From contig JBEKEO010000004.1 in the NCBI GenBank assembly GCA_050013795.1, positions 1 to 49,756 on the forward strand: a stretch of 49,756 nt of DNA, read 5' to 3'. This document shows positions 43,971 to 49,756 of the stretch, in pieces. The notes beneath the pieces are model-generated. The model saw only the letters and a list, made by a program, of their open reading frames with translations, was not told the origin of the DNA and ran no database searches. Numbering within the stretch: the stretch's first letter is position 1; each line of letters starts with the position of its first letter. The position numbers were made by a program, and so were the translations under genes. The DNA comes from CAWHOW01 sp050013795 (lineage in GTDB: Bacteria > Bacteroidota > Bacteroidia > Bacteroidales > CG2-30-32-10).

Positions 43971-45313
43971 ATACACTAAGATTTGATTTTTTGTACAGGA
44001 GTATTATTGCAATTAGTATTGCGTGTAATCTTTCTGTTTACGGGCAAACAAGCACTAACAAGAACAGCAATGCGGTTTCAGGCGATTCGCTGACGCTTGC
44101 CAAGATAATAAGCACGGTAGTGCAAACTCATCCTTCTGTAAAAGAAATGATTGAGGCTATTACCTCAGCTGATGCAGGTGTTGGCCTTGCAAAATCGGGG
44201 TATTACCCCAATGCAGAAGCAGAGGCTTCTTACACAAGGCTTGGTCCTGCCAGCGAACTTACTATTCCGCATCTGGGTTCCTTTTCTCTGTATCCTGTGA
44301 ACAACTATTCGGTTTCTGTCAGCGCTGAAGAGAATATTTATGATTTCGGCAAAACAGCCAGGAGCGTGGCTATTGCCAATGAAGTTAAAAACCTCAGCAC
44401 CCTTTCTGTTGAACAGGTTAAGCAGAAACTCGCATCAACAGTTACGTATTTGTATTATACGGCCGTGTACCTTCAGGAAGCTATTGTAATAAACAAAGAG
44501 CAACTCAGGACACTTAATGACCATCTTGATTTTATTACGAAAAAGAAAGAAAGTGGCTCGGCAACACAGTATGAAATTTTAAGCACCAATGTTAAAATCT
44601 CTAACGTACAAAGCCAGGGTATTGACCTGCTTGCAGCGCTGGACGACCACCTTACTGAGCTTAATTCGCTTATGGGACAGCCGCCGGCCACCCGTTTTGC
44701 TGTTAAAAAGGATATACAAATTAAACTGCCCGATCATCCTTCCGATTCGCTTATCCCCTTTGCTTATGCCCATCGCGACGAGACCAAAATACTGGATGAG
44801 AAAACAACCATAGCCGGTTTGAAATACAAGCTTATTAAAGTCCAGAATAATCCCGTTTTACAATTGTATGCTACCGGAGGTGAAAAGAACGGCTTTTTCC
44901 CAAATCTTAACGCCATGACTGCCAACTATGTAGCAGGTGTGGGCTTTAAATATCCGCTTTTCGACGGGACAAGAACCAAATACTGTCTGCTGCAGGCAAA
45001 ATCGGCTATGCAGACGACCTCGCTGGAAACAGATATTGCCAAGCGCAGCATTTCGAGCGAAGTAACCGAAAACCAGGAGAATATTTTTTCGGCATTGAAA
45101 AAGATTGAACATAACCAGTTGCAGTTAAGCCAGGCGCAGGAAGCTTTTGCCCTTGCCCAGACAAGCTTCAAGGCAGGAAGCATTACCAACCTCGATATGC
45201 TTGATGCCGCTACCTCCGTTTCCGAAAGCAAGCTGCTGCTGCTTAAATCGAAGATAGATTATATCCTGAACGTATATAAGCTGAAAGCTTCCATAGGGGA
45301 AAGACTTTATTAG
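43967..45313 (+). CDS. TolC family outer membrane efflux protein, 448 aa
   Basis: The N-terminus contains a hydrophobic stretch ending in SVYGQ (residues about 16-27), consistent with a signal peptide. Two OEP repeats of TolC type follow, each with a long coiled-coil helical pair: first DSLTLAKIISTVVQTHPSVKEMIEA ... YYPNAEAEASYTRLG, second VLQLYATGGEKNGFFPNL ... VGFKYPLFDGTRTKYCL ... AQTSFKAGSITNLDMLDAAT. The GSIT(N)LDxLDA motif is a TolC hallmark. Trimers form the outer-membrane duct for the EmrAB-like pump encoded immediately upstream. It is the last gene of the operon. Confidence 0.9.
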   Translation: MNTLRFDFLYRSIIAISIACNLSVYGQTSTNKNSNAVSGDSLTLAKIISTVVQTHPSVKEMIEAITSADAGVGLAKSGYYPNAEAEASYTRLGPASELTIPHLGSFSLYPVNNYSVSVSAEENIYDFGKTARSVAIANEVKNLSTLSVEQVKQKLASTVTYLYYTAVYLQEAIVINKEQLRTLNDHLDFITKKKESGSATQYEILSTNVKISNVQSQGIDLLAALDDHLTELNSLMGQPPATRFAVKKDIQIKLPDHPSDSLIPFAYAHRDETKILDEKTTIAGLKYKLIKVQNNPVLQLYATGGEKNGFFPNLNAMTANYVAGVGFKYPLFDGTRTKYCLLQAKSAMQTTSLETDIAKRSISSEVTENQENIFSALKKIEHNQLQLSQAQEAFALAQTSFKAGSITNLDMLDAATSVSESKLLLLKSKIDYILNVYKLKASIGERLY

Positions 45314-45315
45314 GC

Positions 45316-45420
45316 GGAAGCCCCAAGACCAAAGCCTCAAGCCACAAGATCCAAGATTTTTGTTGGAATTTGGGCCTTAATTAAAGGCTTTATTAGTTTG
45401 GAGTTTAGAGTTGAGGGAAT
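45316..45420. repeat. Intergenic imperfect palindrome with 28-nt direct repeat, copy 1
   Basis: This lies just 3' of the TolC-like gene. CCAAGAxCCAAAGCC-type words on the left are answered by TTGGAATTTGGGCC on the right. The part at 45366-45393 (GAATTTGGGCC, then TTAATTAAAGGCTTTAT) is identical over 28 nt to 46010-46037, and includes the near-palindrome GCCTTAATTAAAGGC. It may serve as a 3'-end stem. Confidence 0.6.
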
Positions 45421-45485
45421 AGACAGCATGCTGCAGAAGTTAATATAGCAGGCAATGGAGAATTTAACCATGCAGCTATTTGTGC

Positions 45486-45890
45486 GATAACAATTCTCTT
45501 TTCCCGACCCGCGTCAGCATGTGAGGATGTGGCAAACCAAAGGCATGTGCGTAAAGCAACATTCTTTTTATTACAGCAGGGTAGGCATCAGGTAAAGCAA
45601 AGCGAGCGTAATAAAAAGCGTTGCGGCTGGTTTGCACATCCGTGTAAGCTTGTGCGGGAGGAAAATGCCTTCGCGGGTTGCGTCTTTTTCTTTTGGAACT
45701 TTTCTTTTGGACGAGCAAAAGAAAAGTGGAAAAGAATTTAATTCAATTAATGTTCTTTTCTTCTTGATAAGAAAAGAACCAAAAGAATCAAGGCAAATCA
45801 GAACTTCCACCCGCTCTGCTATAATGCAAGAGTTCTAAACAAAGACATTCCAAAAGGGTGGAACTTTGTAAGAACTCTAAGCATTCTATC
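45486..45890. repeat. Structured intergenic repeat element with four hairpins
   Basis: The first half (about 45508-45677) is a long imperfect palindrome: ACCCGCG, GGATGTGgCAAACCA and GCAAC..TTTTTATTAC on the left recur in reverse complement on the right. Three hairpins follow: CTTTTCTTTTG / CAAAAGAAAAG (45699-45726), GTTCTTTTCTT / AAGAAAAGAAC (45752-45779), and AGAGTTCT...CAAAG / CTTTG..AGAACTCT (45829-45878). An alternative pairing is TTCCACCC (45805) with GGGTGGAA (45856). Short open frames on both strands here lack any coding signature. It looks like a genome-wide Bacteroidota repeat, recalled but not verified, or a structured RNA. Confidence 0.6.
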
Positions 45891-46040
45891 ATTCACGCCA
45901 TCACCGGCCTCGATGATTTGCCATGCCAACCCGCCTTTTCTGCTTTGCAGGAATTAGGTAAATTAAGAAAGTTGGAGTTTCAAGTCCAAAGCCCCAAAAT
46001 TCCATGTTTGAATTTGGGCCTTAATTAAAGGCTTTATCAG
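45891..46040. repeat. Imperfect palindrome with 28-nt direct repeat, copy 2
   Basis: No gene is seen at 45891-46036. GCCCCAAAATTC (about 45991) faces GAATTTGGGCC (46010-46020), giving a hairpin directly past the stop of the minus-strand gene. The 28 nt at 46010-46037 repeat 45366-45393 exactly and include one base of that gene's stop codon. Confidence 0.6.
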
Positions 46041-46759
46041 ATAATAGTGGAACTTATCGCCGGGCTGAAAGGGCTGTGTTCGCCGTGGGTATTCTTATAG
46101 CGGACCTTAAAATAAGCCACCATGCCTATATCGGCATCGGTAAAATTGCCCACATATTTTCCGCGCTTTACCTCGCCCACATATATATAAACCGTATCAG
46201 CCGGAGCCAGGCTCCTGAGCGGCACTTTAGCCATCCATACTTCTATTTCCTTTATCCCTTTGGGCCTTGCCACGCTCTTTGGCTTGTCGGGATTGGTAAC
46301 ATGAAGCTGAATAGCTCCCGGTATCACCTTCTTCACTTCTACATGAGGAGGCTTGATAGCCGGAAATGCAGCGCGTGTAAGGGAAACATCGGCCAGGGGC
46401 GTCCCTTTCTTTATTTTAAACACCACAAAATCAGTGTTTATAGCCGGTGGCATAGGGCTACAGGAAATACGGTCTAACAGGTGATGAACCTGGTCGAATT
46501 TTACCGTATTATCAATTGTCTGGTGCAATTGCTCCGTAATATCAGTATTACGAAGTTTTTTATCGCTCCATTTGTCGTACAATGCATCTGCCTGCTGACG
46601 GTAAGTTGTGTACTGCGCACTTTCGGCGGCTGTCCAGCCCCAGTTAAGGTAGCGGAAATGCGTGGTAACAGGGTCAATTGCTTTCTGGTAATCGTCGGTT
46701 TCGTCCATGAAAGGGACGAAAGGCGCGATTTCTCTTGGTATTCTTGCTTTAGTACTCAT
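46037..46759 (-). CDS. Protein of unknown function with C-terminal fibronectin-like region, 240 aa
   Basis: No known family is recognised with certainty. The N-terminal about 110 residues are helical and Trp/Tyr-rich (FRYLNWGWTAAESAQYTTYRQQADALYDKWSDKKLRN, then ITEQLHQTIDNTVKFDQVHHLLDRI). The C-terminal about 110 residues are beta-rich and fibronectin III-like (AIKPPHVEVKKVIPGAIQLHVTNPDKP ... YKNTHGEHSPFSPAISS). There is no signal peptide or membrane helix, so it is probably cytoplasmic. The ATG at 46759 is followed 5' by an AT-rich stretch and, about 80 nt upstream, by the 21-bp tandem array at 46838-47068, which may be in its leader or promoter region. Its product could be linked to that array, but this is speculation. 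Confidence 0.7.
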   Translation of the reverse strand: MSTKARIPREIAPFVPFMDETDDYQKAIDPVTTHFRYLNWGWTAAESAQYTTYRQQADALYDKWSDKKLRNTDITEQLHQTIDNTVKFDQVHHLLDRISCSPMPPAINTDFVVFKIKKGTPLADVSLTRAAFPAIKPPHVEVKKVIPGAIQLHVTNPDKPKSVARPKGIKEIEVWMAKVPLRSLAPADTVYIYVGEVKRGKYVGNFTDADIGMVAYFKVRYKNTHGEHSPFSPAISSTII

Positions 46760-46837
46760 AATTTTTCAAATTTTAGGTTAAACAATACATTAATTAATTA
46801 TTCATAAACAAAACACACTATTCGGTAATAAAGGGCA

Positions 46838-47068
46838 AGCTTTACATCACTCAGAGCCGGCTTTGCATCACTCAGAGCTGGCTTTGTATCACTCAGAGCT
46901 GGCTTTGTATCACTCAGAGCTGGCTTTGCATCGCTCAGAGCTGGCTTTGCATCACTCAGAGCTGGCTTTGCATCACTCAAAGCTGGCTTTGTATCACTCA
47001 GAGCCGACTTTGAATCACTCAGCGCCGGCTTTGGAACACTCAAAGCCGGCTTTGAGTAACTCAATGCC
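46838..47068. repeat. Tandem array of eleven 21-bp units (array 2)
   Basis: Eleven contiguous 21-bp units run without spacers. The plus-strand unit starts GGCTTTGCATCACT and ends CAGAGCT. Six units (46859-46984) are almost identical; those distal to the 46037-46759 gene (47006-47068) are diverged. Many units centre on AGCYGGCT, and one reads CAAAGCCGGCTTTG, a perfect 14-bp palindrome. The minus strand reads as heptads KPALSDA/T and the plus strand as HHSELAL, because 21 is a multiple of three. Starts would be TTG only, so coding is unlikely. The array lies about 80 nt 5' of the minus-strand gene. Confidence 0.92.
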
Positions 47069-47290
47069 CACTATGTAAAACAGATCAACAATCAAGAAAT
47101 AAAGAACGCTAAGTTTGCAGTTGTTTTAGGAAACAAACGCTGGTACAAAGTTAGCGTTTCAGAGTGCTGGATTCCAGCACTGGAGTGCTGAATTTGGGTA
47201 TTGAGAAATGCAAAGGGTGGATTATTGGGGAATATTCAAATGAAAAACAGTATTGTCCGCTTAGCGGCGAGGCTGGAAAAAAATAGTATA
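47069..47290. repeat. Non-coding stretch with two hairpins
   Basis: No gene is seen. AACGCTAAGTTTG (47105-47117) pairs with CAAAGTTAGCGTT (47146-47158) with one mismatch. AGTGCTGG (47163-47170) pairs perfectly with CCAGCACT (47174-47181) around a 3-nt loop, and AGTGCTG repeats again at 47185. Confidence 0.5.
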
Positions 47291-47426
47291 GTCTATAGTT
47301 GATGGGTTGTGCAGCTTGTTAGGTTGTAAGTCATAGGTCTATTGTTCTAACCTAATAACTAAAACCTTTTGACCAAACCAGTTGCTCAACCTTTTAACCT
47401 AAAACCCTGCCAGAAGGCGAGGCGGG
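47291..47426. repeat. Diverged intergenic repeat plus GC-rich mini-hairpin
   Basis: TTGACCAAACCAGTTGCTC at 47370 and the following AACCTAAAACC match 12020-12056 with few changes. GTTAGGTTGTAAG upstream gives a loose inverted partner. CCTGCC-N9-GGCGGG (47406-47426) follows and is shared with 25391-25411. All lie 3' of the minus-strand HTH gene. Confidence 0.5.
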
Positions 47427-47455
47427 CTGATTTCTTTCAGTATAATTACTGCATA

Positions 47456-47713
47456 CTACTCTTTTTCCCAGAAGGAATCTGCCAGTTTAAAACTGCCGGG
47501 CTGGTCGTAAATATACGAACGTATCGCCCTGTCGAAAACAATATGTACCCCGTATTTGCCAACCATTTCCCTGAGGTTGTCAATTTCAACGAACAACACC
47601 CTTCTCGACATACCCAATTTCGAGGCAAATTCGCAGGGAGAGCCGGTGCAGCGTTTTTCTATCATATTACTCATCTTCTGAAGACGGGCAATATAGTCAT
47701 CAAGATATTTCAT
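47456..47713 (-). CDS. Small HTH-domain protein, 85 aa
   Basis: MKYLDDYIARLQKMSNMIEKR is helical. CEFASKLGMSRRVLFVEIDNLREMVG around residues 27-52 is a helix-turn-helix of the HTH_11/DeoR-like shape (A-x-K-L-G-M-S-x-R ... L). The remainder (VHIVFDRAIRSYIYDQ) resembles a winged beta hairpin. Small single-domain proteins of this type are common in Bacteroidota and are of unknown target. The start is fixed by the ATG at 47713. About 40 nt upstream there is an inverted repeat, ATTTTGCTGT / ACAGCAAAAT (47754-47763, 47794-47803), that could be its own operator. Confidence 0.75.
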   Translation of the reverse strand: MKYLDDYIARLQKMSNMIEKRCTGSPCEFASKLGMSRRVLFVEIDNLREMVGKYGVHIVFDRAIRSYIYDQPGSFKLADSFWEKE

Positions 47714-47753
47714 GGCTATGAATCTTTATAGGTTTTTAAGTCTTCAACGAAAA

Positions 47754-47803
47754 ATTTTGCTGTTTATTGTATATAACAGGAAATATTTTTATTACAGCAA
47801 AAT
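47754..47803. promoter_or_regulatory. 10-bp perfect inverted repeat upstream of the HTH gene
   Basis: ATTTTGCTGT (47754-47763) and ACAGCAAAAT (47794-47803) are perfect complements 30 nt apart; CTGTT / AACAG is nested inside. It is a candidate operator, or an RNA stem in the leader of the small HTH gene. Confidence 0.5.
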
Positions 47804-47862
47804 GGTTTTATATGTTTAAAGAAAAGAAAAAATAAATGGGACTTGTGTAAACGAAATAGTAA

Positions 47863-47883
47863 CCCGCAGGCCATACAGGCAGG
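47863..47883 (+). repeat. GC-rich mini-hairpin, third copy (inverted)
   Basis: CCCGCA (47863-47868), nine bases, GGCAGG (47878-47883): read on the minus strand this is CCTGCC-N9-TGCGGG, the same layout as the copies at 25391 and 47406. Confidence 0.45.
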
Positions 47884-47899
47884 CGTGAGCGGAATAAGC

Positions 47900-47929
47900 T
47901 TGCAAGTATAATAATATTGATTATATTTG
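47900..47929 (+). promoter_or_regulatory. Consensus Bacteroidota promoter TTG-N19-TATATTTG
   Basis: TTG at 47900-47902 and TATATTTG at 47922-47929 have 19-nt spacing. The promoter drives the YVTN propeller gene after a leader of about 52 nt. Confidence 0.75.
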
Positions 47930-47988
47930 CCATTGATTATAAATTAGTATCGATAAGCTTTAATAAGTATTAACCAAAAATTAAAACC

Positions 47989-49194
47989 ATGAAGACAAAA
48001 TTATTTTTTATCGTAGGGCTTGCCATTATTGGCTTGAAGATAAATGCCCAAACCGCCTATATAACGAATAATGACGATAATACTGTAACCGTTATTAATG
48101 TTGCTACTAATAATGTCATAGATACAATTGCTGTTGGTAATGTTCCTGGAGGTGTATCTGCCAGTCCCGACGGAAGCAAGGTATATGTTGCGAATTTTGT
48201 TGACAATACAGTAAGTGTAATAAACACAGCGACCAATACTGTTACTGCTACAATTACAGTTGGCAACGAACCCAGGAGTTTATATGTGAGTCCTGATGGA
48301 AGTAAAGTATATGTTGTCAATCAGGGTAATAATACAGTGAATGTAATAAACACCGCTACAAATATTGTTTCGGATACAATTGCAGTTGGTAATAATCCTA
48401 TTGGTGTATCCGTCAGCCCCTATGGAAGTAAGGCATATGTTGCGAATTGGAGCGATAATACCGTAAGCGTAATAGCTTACACCAATATTGTTATAGATAC
48501 AATCACGGTTGGTAGTGAACCCAGGGGGGTGTCTGCCAGCCCCGATGGAAGTAAAATATATGTTGGGAATTGGGGTGATGGTACAGTAAGTGTTATAGAC
48601 AGAGCTACAGATACCGTTTCGGCTACAATTACAGTTGGTAGTATGCCTTATGGTCTATCTGTGAGCTACGACGGAAGCAAGGTATATGTTTCAAATTATG
48701 GCGATAGCACAGTAATGGTAATAAACAGCGCTACCAATACTGTTTCGGCTACAATTAAAGTTGGTGTTAAACCTGCAGGTATATCTGTCAGCCCTGATAT
48801 GAGCAAAGTATATGTTGCGAATTCGAGCGATAATACCGTAAGTGTAATAAACGTAGCAACAAACACTGTTACAGATACAATTGCAGTTGGTGCTGGTCCT
48901 AGTGCATTTGGAAATTTTATTTCCCCTTATATACAAACCGTAGGTATTGCACCGCAAAGCATGGTATTGGCGGGTGTTGAGGTTTATCCTAATCCTGTAA
49001 CTGATAAAATAACTGTTGAAGCCCCGCAACAAGCAACAATAGAAATAACAAACATACAAGGGCAGCTGATAAAAACCTTTACAACTACCGGCAATAAAAT
49101 CAATATAGATGTTTCAGCCTTTCCAGGCGGTGTGTATATTGTGGAAGTGAAAACAGAAAAAGGAGTAGAAGTGAGGAAGTTTGTGAAAGAATAA
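47989..49194 (+). CDS. Secreted YVTN-type beta-propeller protein with T9SS domain, 401 aa
   Basis: A signal peptide (MKTKLFFIVGLAIIGLKINAQ) leads into seven to eight YVTN repeats of about 42 residues: V-Y-V-A-N-x-x-D-N-T-V-S-V-I-N-x-A-T-N-T-V-x-x-T-I-x-V-G-x-x-P-x-G-V-S-x-S-P-D-G-S-K is the unit. These form a seven-bladed propeller in surface-layer and quinoprotein-like proteins. The last about 75 residues are a type-A T9SS sorting domain (VEVYPNPVTDKITVEA ... GGVYIVEVKTEKGVEVRKFVKE). It should be surface-exposed; the ligand is unknown. Repeat identity at the DNA level is high enough to allow recombination between blades. Confidence 0.88.
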   Translation: MKTKLFFIVGLAIIGLKINAQTAYITNNDDNTVTVINVATNNVIDTIAVGNVPGGVSASPDGSKVYVANFVDNTVSVINTATNTVTATITVGNEPRSLYVSPDGSKVYVVNQGNNTVNVINTATNIVSDTIAVGNNPIGVSVSPYGSKAYVANWSDNTVSVIAYTNIVIDTITVGSEPRGVSASPDGSKIYVGNWGDGTVSVIDRATDTVSATITVGSMPYGLSVSYDGSKVYVSNYGDSTVMVINSATNTVSATIKVGVKPAGISVSPDMSKVYVANSSDNTVSVINVATNTVTDTIAVGAGPSAFGNFISPYIQTVGIAPQSMVLAGVEVYPNPVTDKITVEAPQQATIEITNIQGQLIKTFTTTGNKINIDVSAFPGGVYIVEVKTEKGVEVRKFVKE

Positions 49195-49200
49195 CCAAAA

Positions 49201-49268
49201 CCCAAGCTCCAAGTCCCAAATTCAAAGGAAATATTTTGGTGCTTGGAATTTGGAAATTAATACTTGGG
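49201..49268. repeat. 3'-end imperfect palindrome (likely terminator stem)
   Basis: CCCAAG-N9-CCAAATTC (49201-49223) and GAATTTGG-N9-CTTGGG (49246-49268) are exact complements in their outer and inner blocks, with equal 9-nt spacers. It lies 6 nt after the YVTN gene stop. It has the same style as the palindromes after the TolC-like gene and the 46037 gene. Confidence 0.7.
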
Positions 49269-49341
49269 TCTTTTAAAGTAAGAGGCAGTTGCTGAAAACA
49301 GTCTGGCAATTAAACAATATAACCATTAAACAATTATTACC

Positions 49342-49756
49342 ATGAAAACAAGAATCACTAAACTATCAGTACTATTACTGATCACTGTTTACTGTTCACT
49401 GTTCACCGCTTATGCACAGATTCCTCAGGCATTCAACTACCAGGCAGTAGCCCGCGACGGCTCGGGAAACATTCTGGCAGGCCAGATTGTAGGGTTACGA
49501 TTATCAATATTGCAGGGTTCCGGCTCGGGAACACTTATCTATAGCGAAAGACAGGTTGTAAGCACCAATCAGTTCGGTTTGTTTACACTTAGTTTAGGAA
49601 CGGGTTCTGTAATAACAGGAACTTTCAGCACCATAGATTGGAGTGCGGGCAACTATTGGCTGAGAACGGAAATGGATCCCAACGGAGGAACAACTTATAC
49701 AAATATGGGCAATGCCGAATTGCTTACCGTTCCTTATGCCATGTATGCCGCTAAAG
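49342..49756 (+). CDS. N-terminal part of a secreted tail-fibre/collagen-type surface protein (cut by window end)
   Basis: ATG 49342 begins a signal peptide (MKTRITKLSVLLLITVYCSLFTAYAQ), followed by IPQAFNYQAVARDGSGN, LRLSILQGSGSGTLIYSERQ and SVITGTFSTIDWSAGNYWLRTEMD, then LLTVPYAMYAAK at the window edge. This N-terminal module usually precedes collagen-like GATG repeats and an S74 chaperone in Bacteroidota surface proteins, so the gene is probably an intact relative of the two damaged genes near the start of this window. The frame is open to the last base; the length and C-terminus are unknown. Confidence 0.85.
   Translation, partial: MKTRITKLSVLLLITVYCSLFTAYAQIPQAFNYQAVARDGSGNILAGQIVGLRLSILQGSGSGTLIYSERQVVSTNQFGLFTLSLGTGSVITGTFSTIDWSAGNYWLRTEMDPNGGTTYTNMGNAELLTVPYAMYAAK

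Noticed and set aside
45476..45838. Several short overlapping open frames between the TolC-like gene and the 46037 gene
   Set aside because: They follow inverted-repeat structure, occur on both strands, and encode low-complexity Lys/Arg/Phe-rich peptides with no domain; they are by-products of the repeat element.
46798..47064. 88-residue minus-strand frame of KPALSDA heptads across array 2
   Set aside because: It starts only at a TTG, and the opposite strand is equally open because 21 is divisible by three. Without translation evidence it is better described as a DNA repeat.

Overview
The window looks like chromosome from a member of the Bacteroidota. The evidence is: AT-rich DNA; several promoters of the TTG/TTTG-N19-21-TAnnTTTG type; almost no Shine-Dalgarno sequences; at least seven secreted proteins with type IX secretion (T9SS) C-terminal sorting domains; and the gene order DUF4175 - RsbW-like ATPase - ybeY - mnmG. 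No tRNA, rRNA, CRISPR array, transposase or phage module was seen.

Layout. (a) 1-7.8 kb is a surface-protein cluster: the tail of a fibronectin-like protein, a decayed collagen-like/tail-fibre (S74 chaperone) gene with one nonsense mutation and three frame breaks, two intact T9SS cargo genes, and a second S74 gene that lacks its 5' end. (b) 7.9-11.7 kb holds two paralogous multi-pass membrane proteins with C-terminal TPRs (TMTC-like). (c) 12.1-19.3 kb is the conserved core: DUF4175 protein, anti-sigma-type ATPase, YbeY, MnmG and a methyltransferase. Two perfect parS-type palindromes bracket mnmG, which suggests an origin-proximal location. (d) 19.4-28.3 kb holds an NtrY-like sensor kinase, a convergent MltD-like LysM lytic transglycosylase whose stop overlaps the kinase stop, TatA, and a large M28-type metallopeptidase. 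(e) 28.4-40.5 kb holds four large secreted proteins: a propeller/C39-like peptidase/golvesin fusion, a Reg_prop-like propeller, and two adhesin-like giants with type-B T9SS domains. (f) 40.8-45.3 kb is a MarR-EmrA-EmrB-TolC multidrug efflux operon with a candidate MarR operator inside its promoter. (g) 45.3-49.8 kb is gene-poor: a structured intergenic repeat, a protein of unknown function, a small HTH protein, a YVTN propeller T9SS protein and the start of another secreted protein.

The least explained material is non-coding. Two tandem arrays have unrelated unit sequences but the same exact 21-bp period (10 units at 36906-37115; 11 units at 46838-47068), and each lies in the gap 5' of a minus-strand gene. 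A 31-nt element is shared upstream of both type-B T9SS genes. Several families of imperfect palindromes recur, mostly just 3' of genes. A large multi-hairpin element occupies about 45.5-45.9 kb.

All functional calls rest on sequence motifs read by eye. Promoter, terminator and operator calls are pattern matches only.
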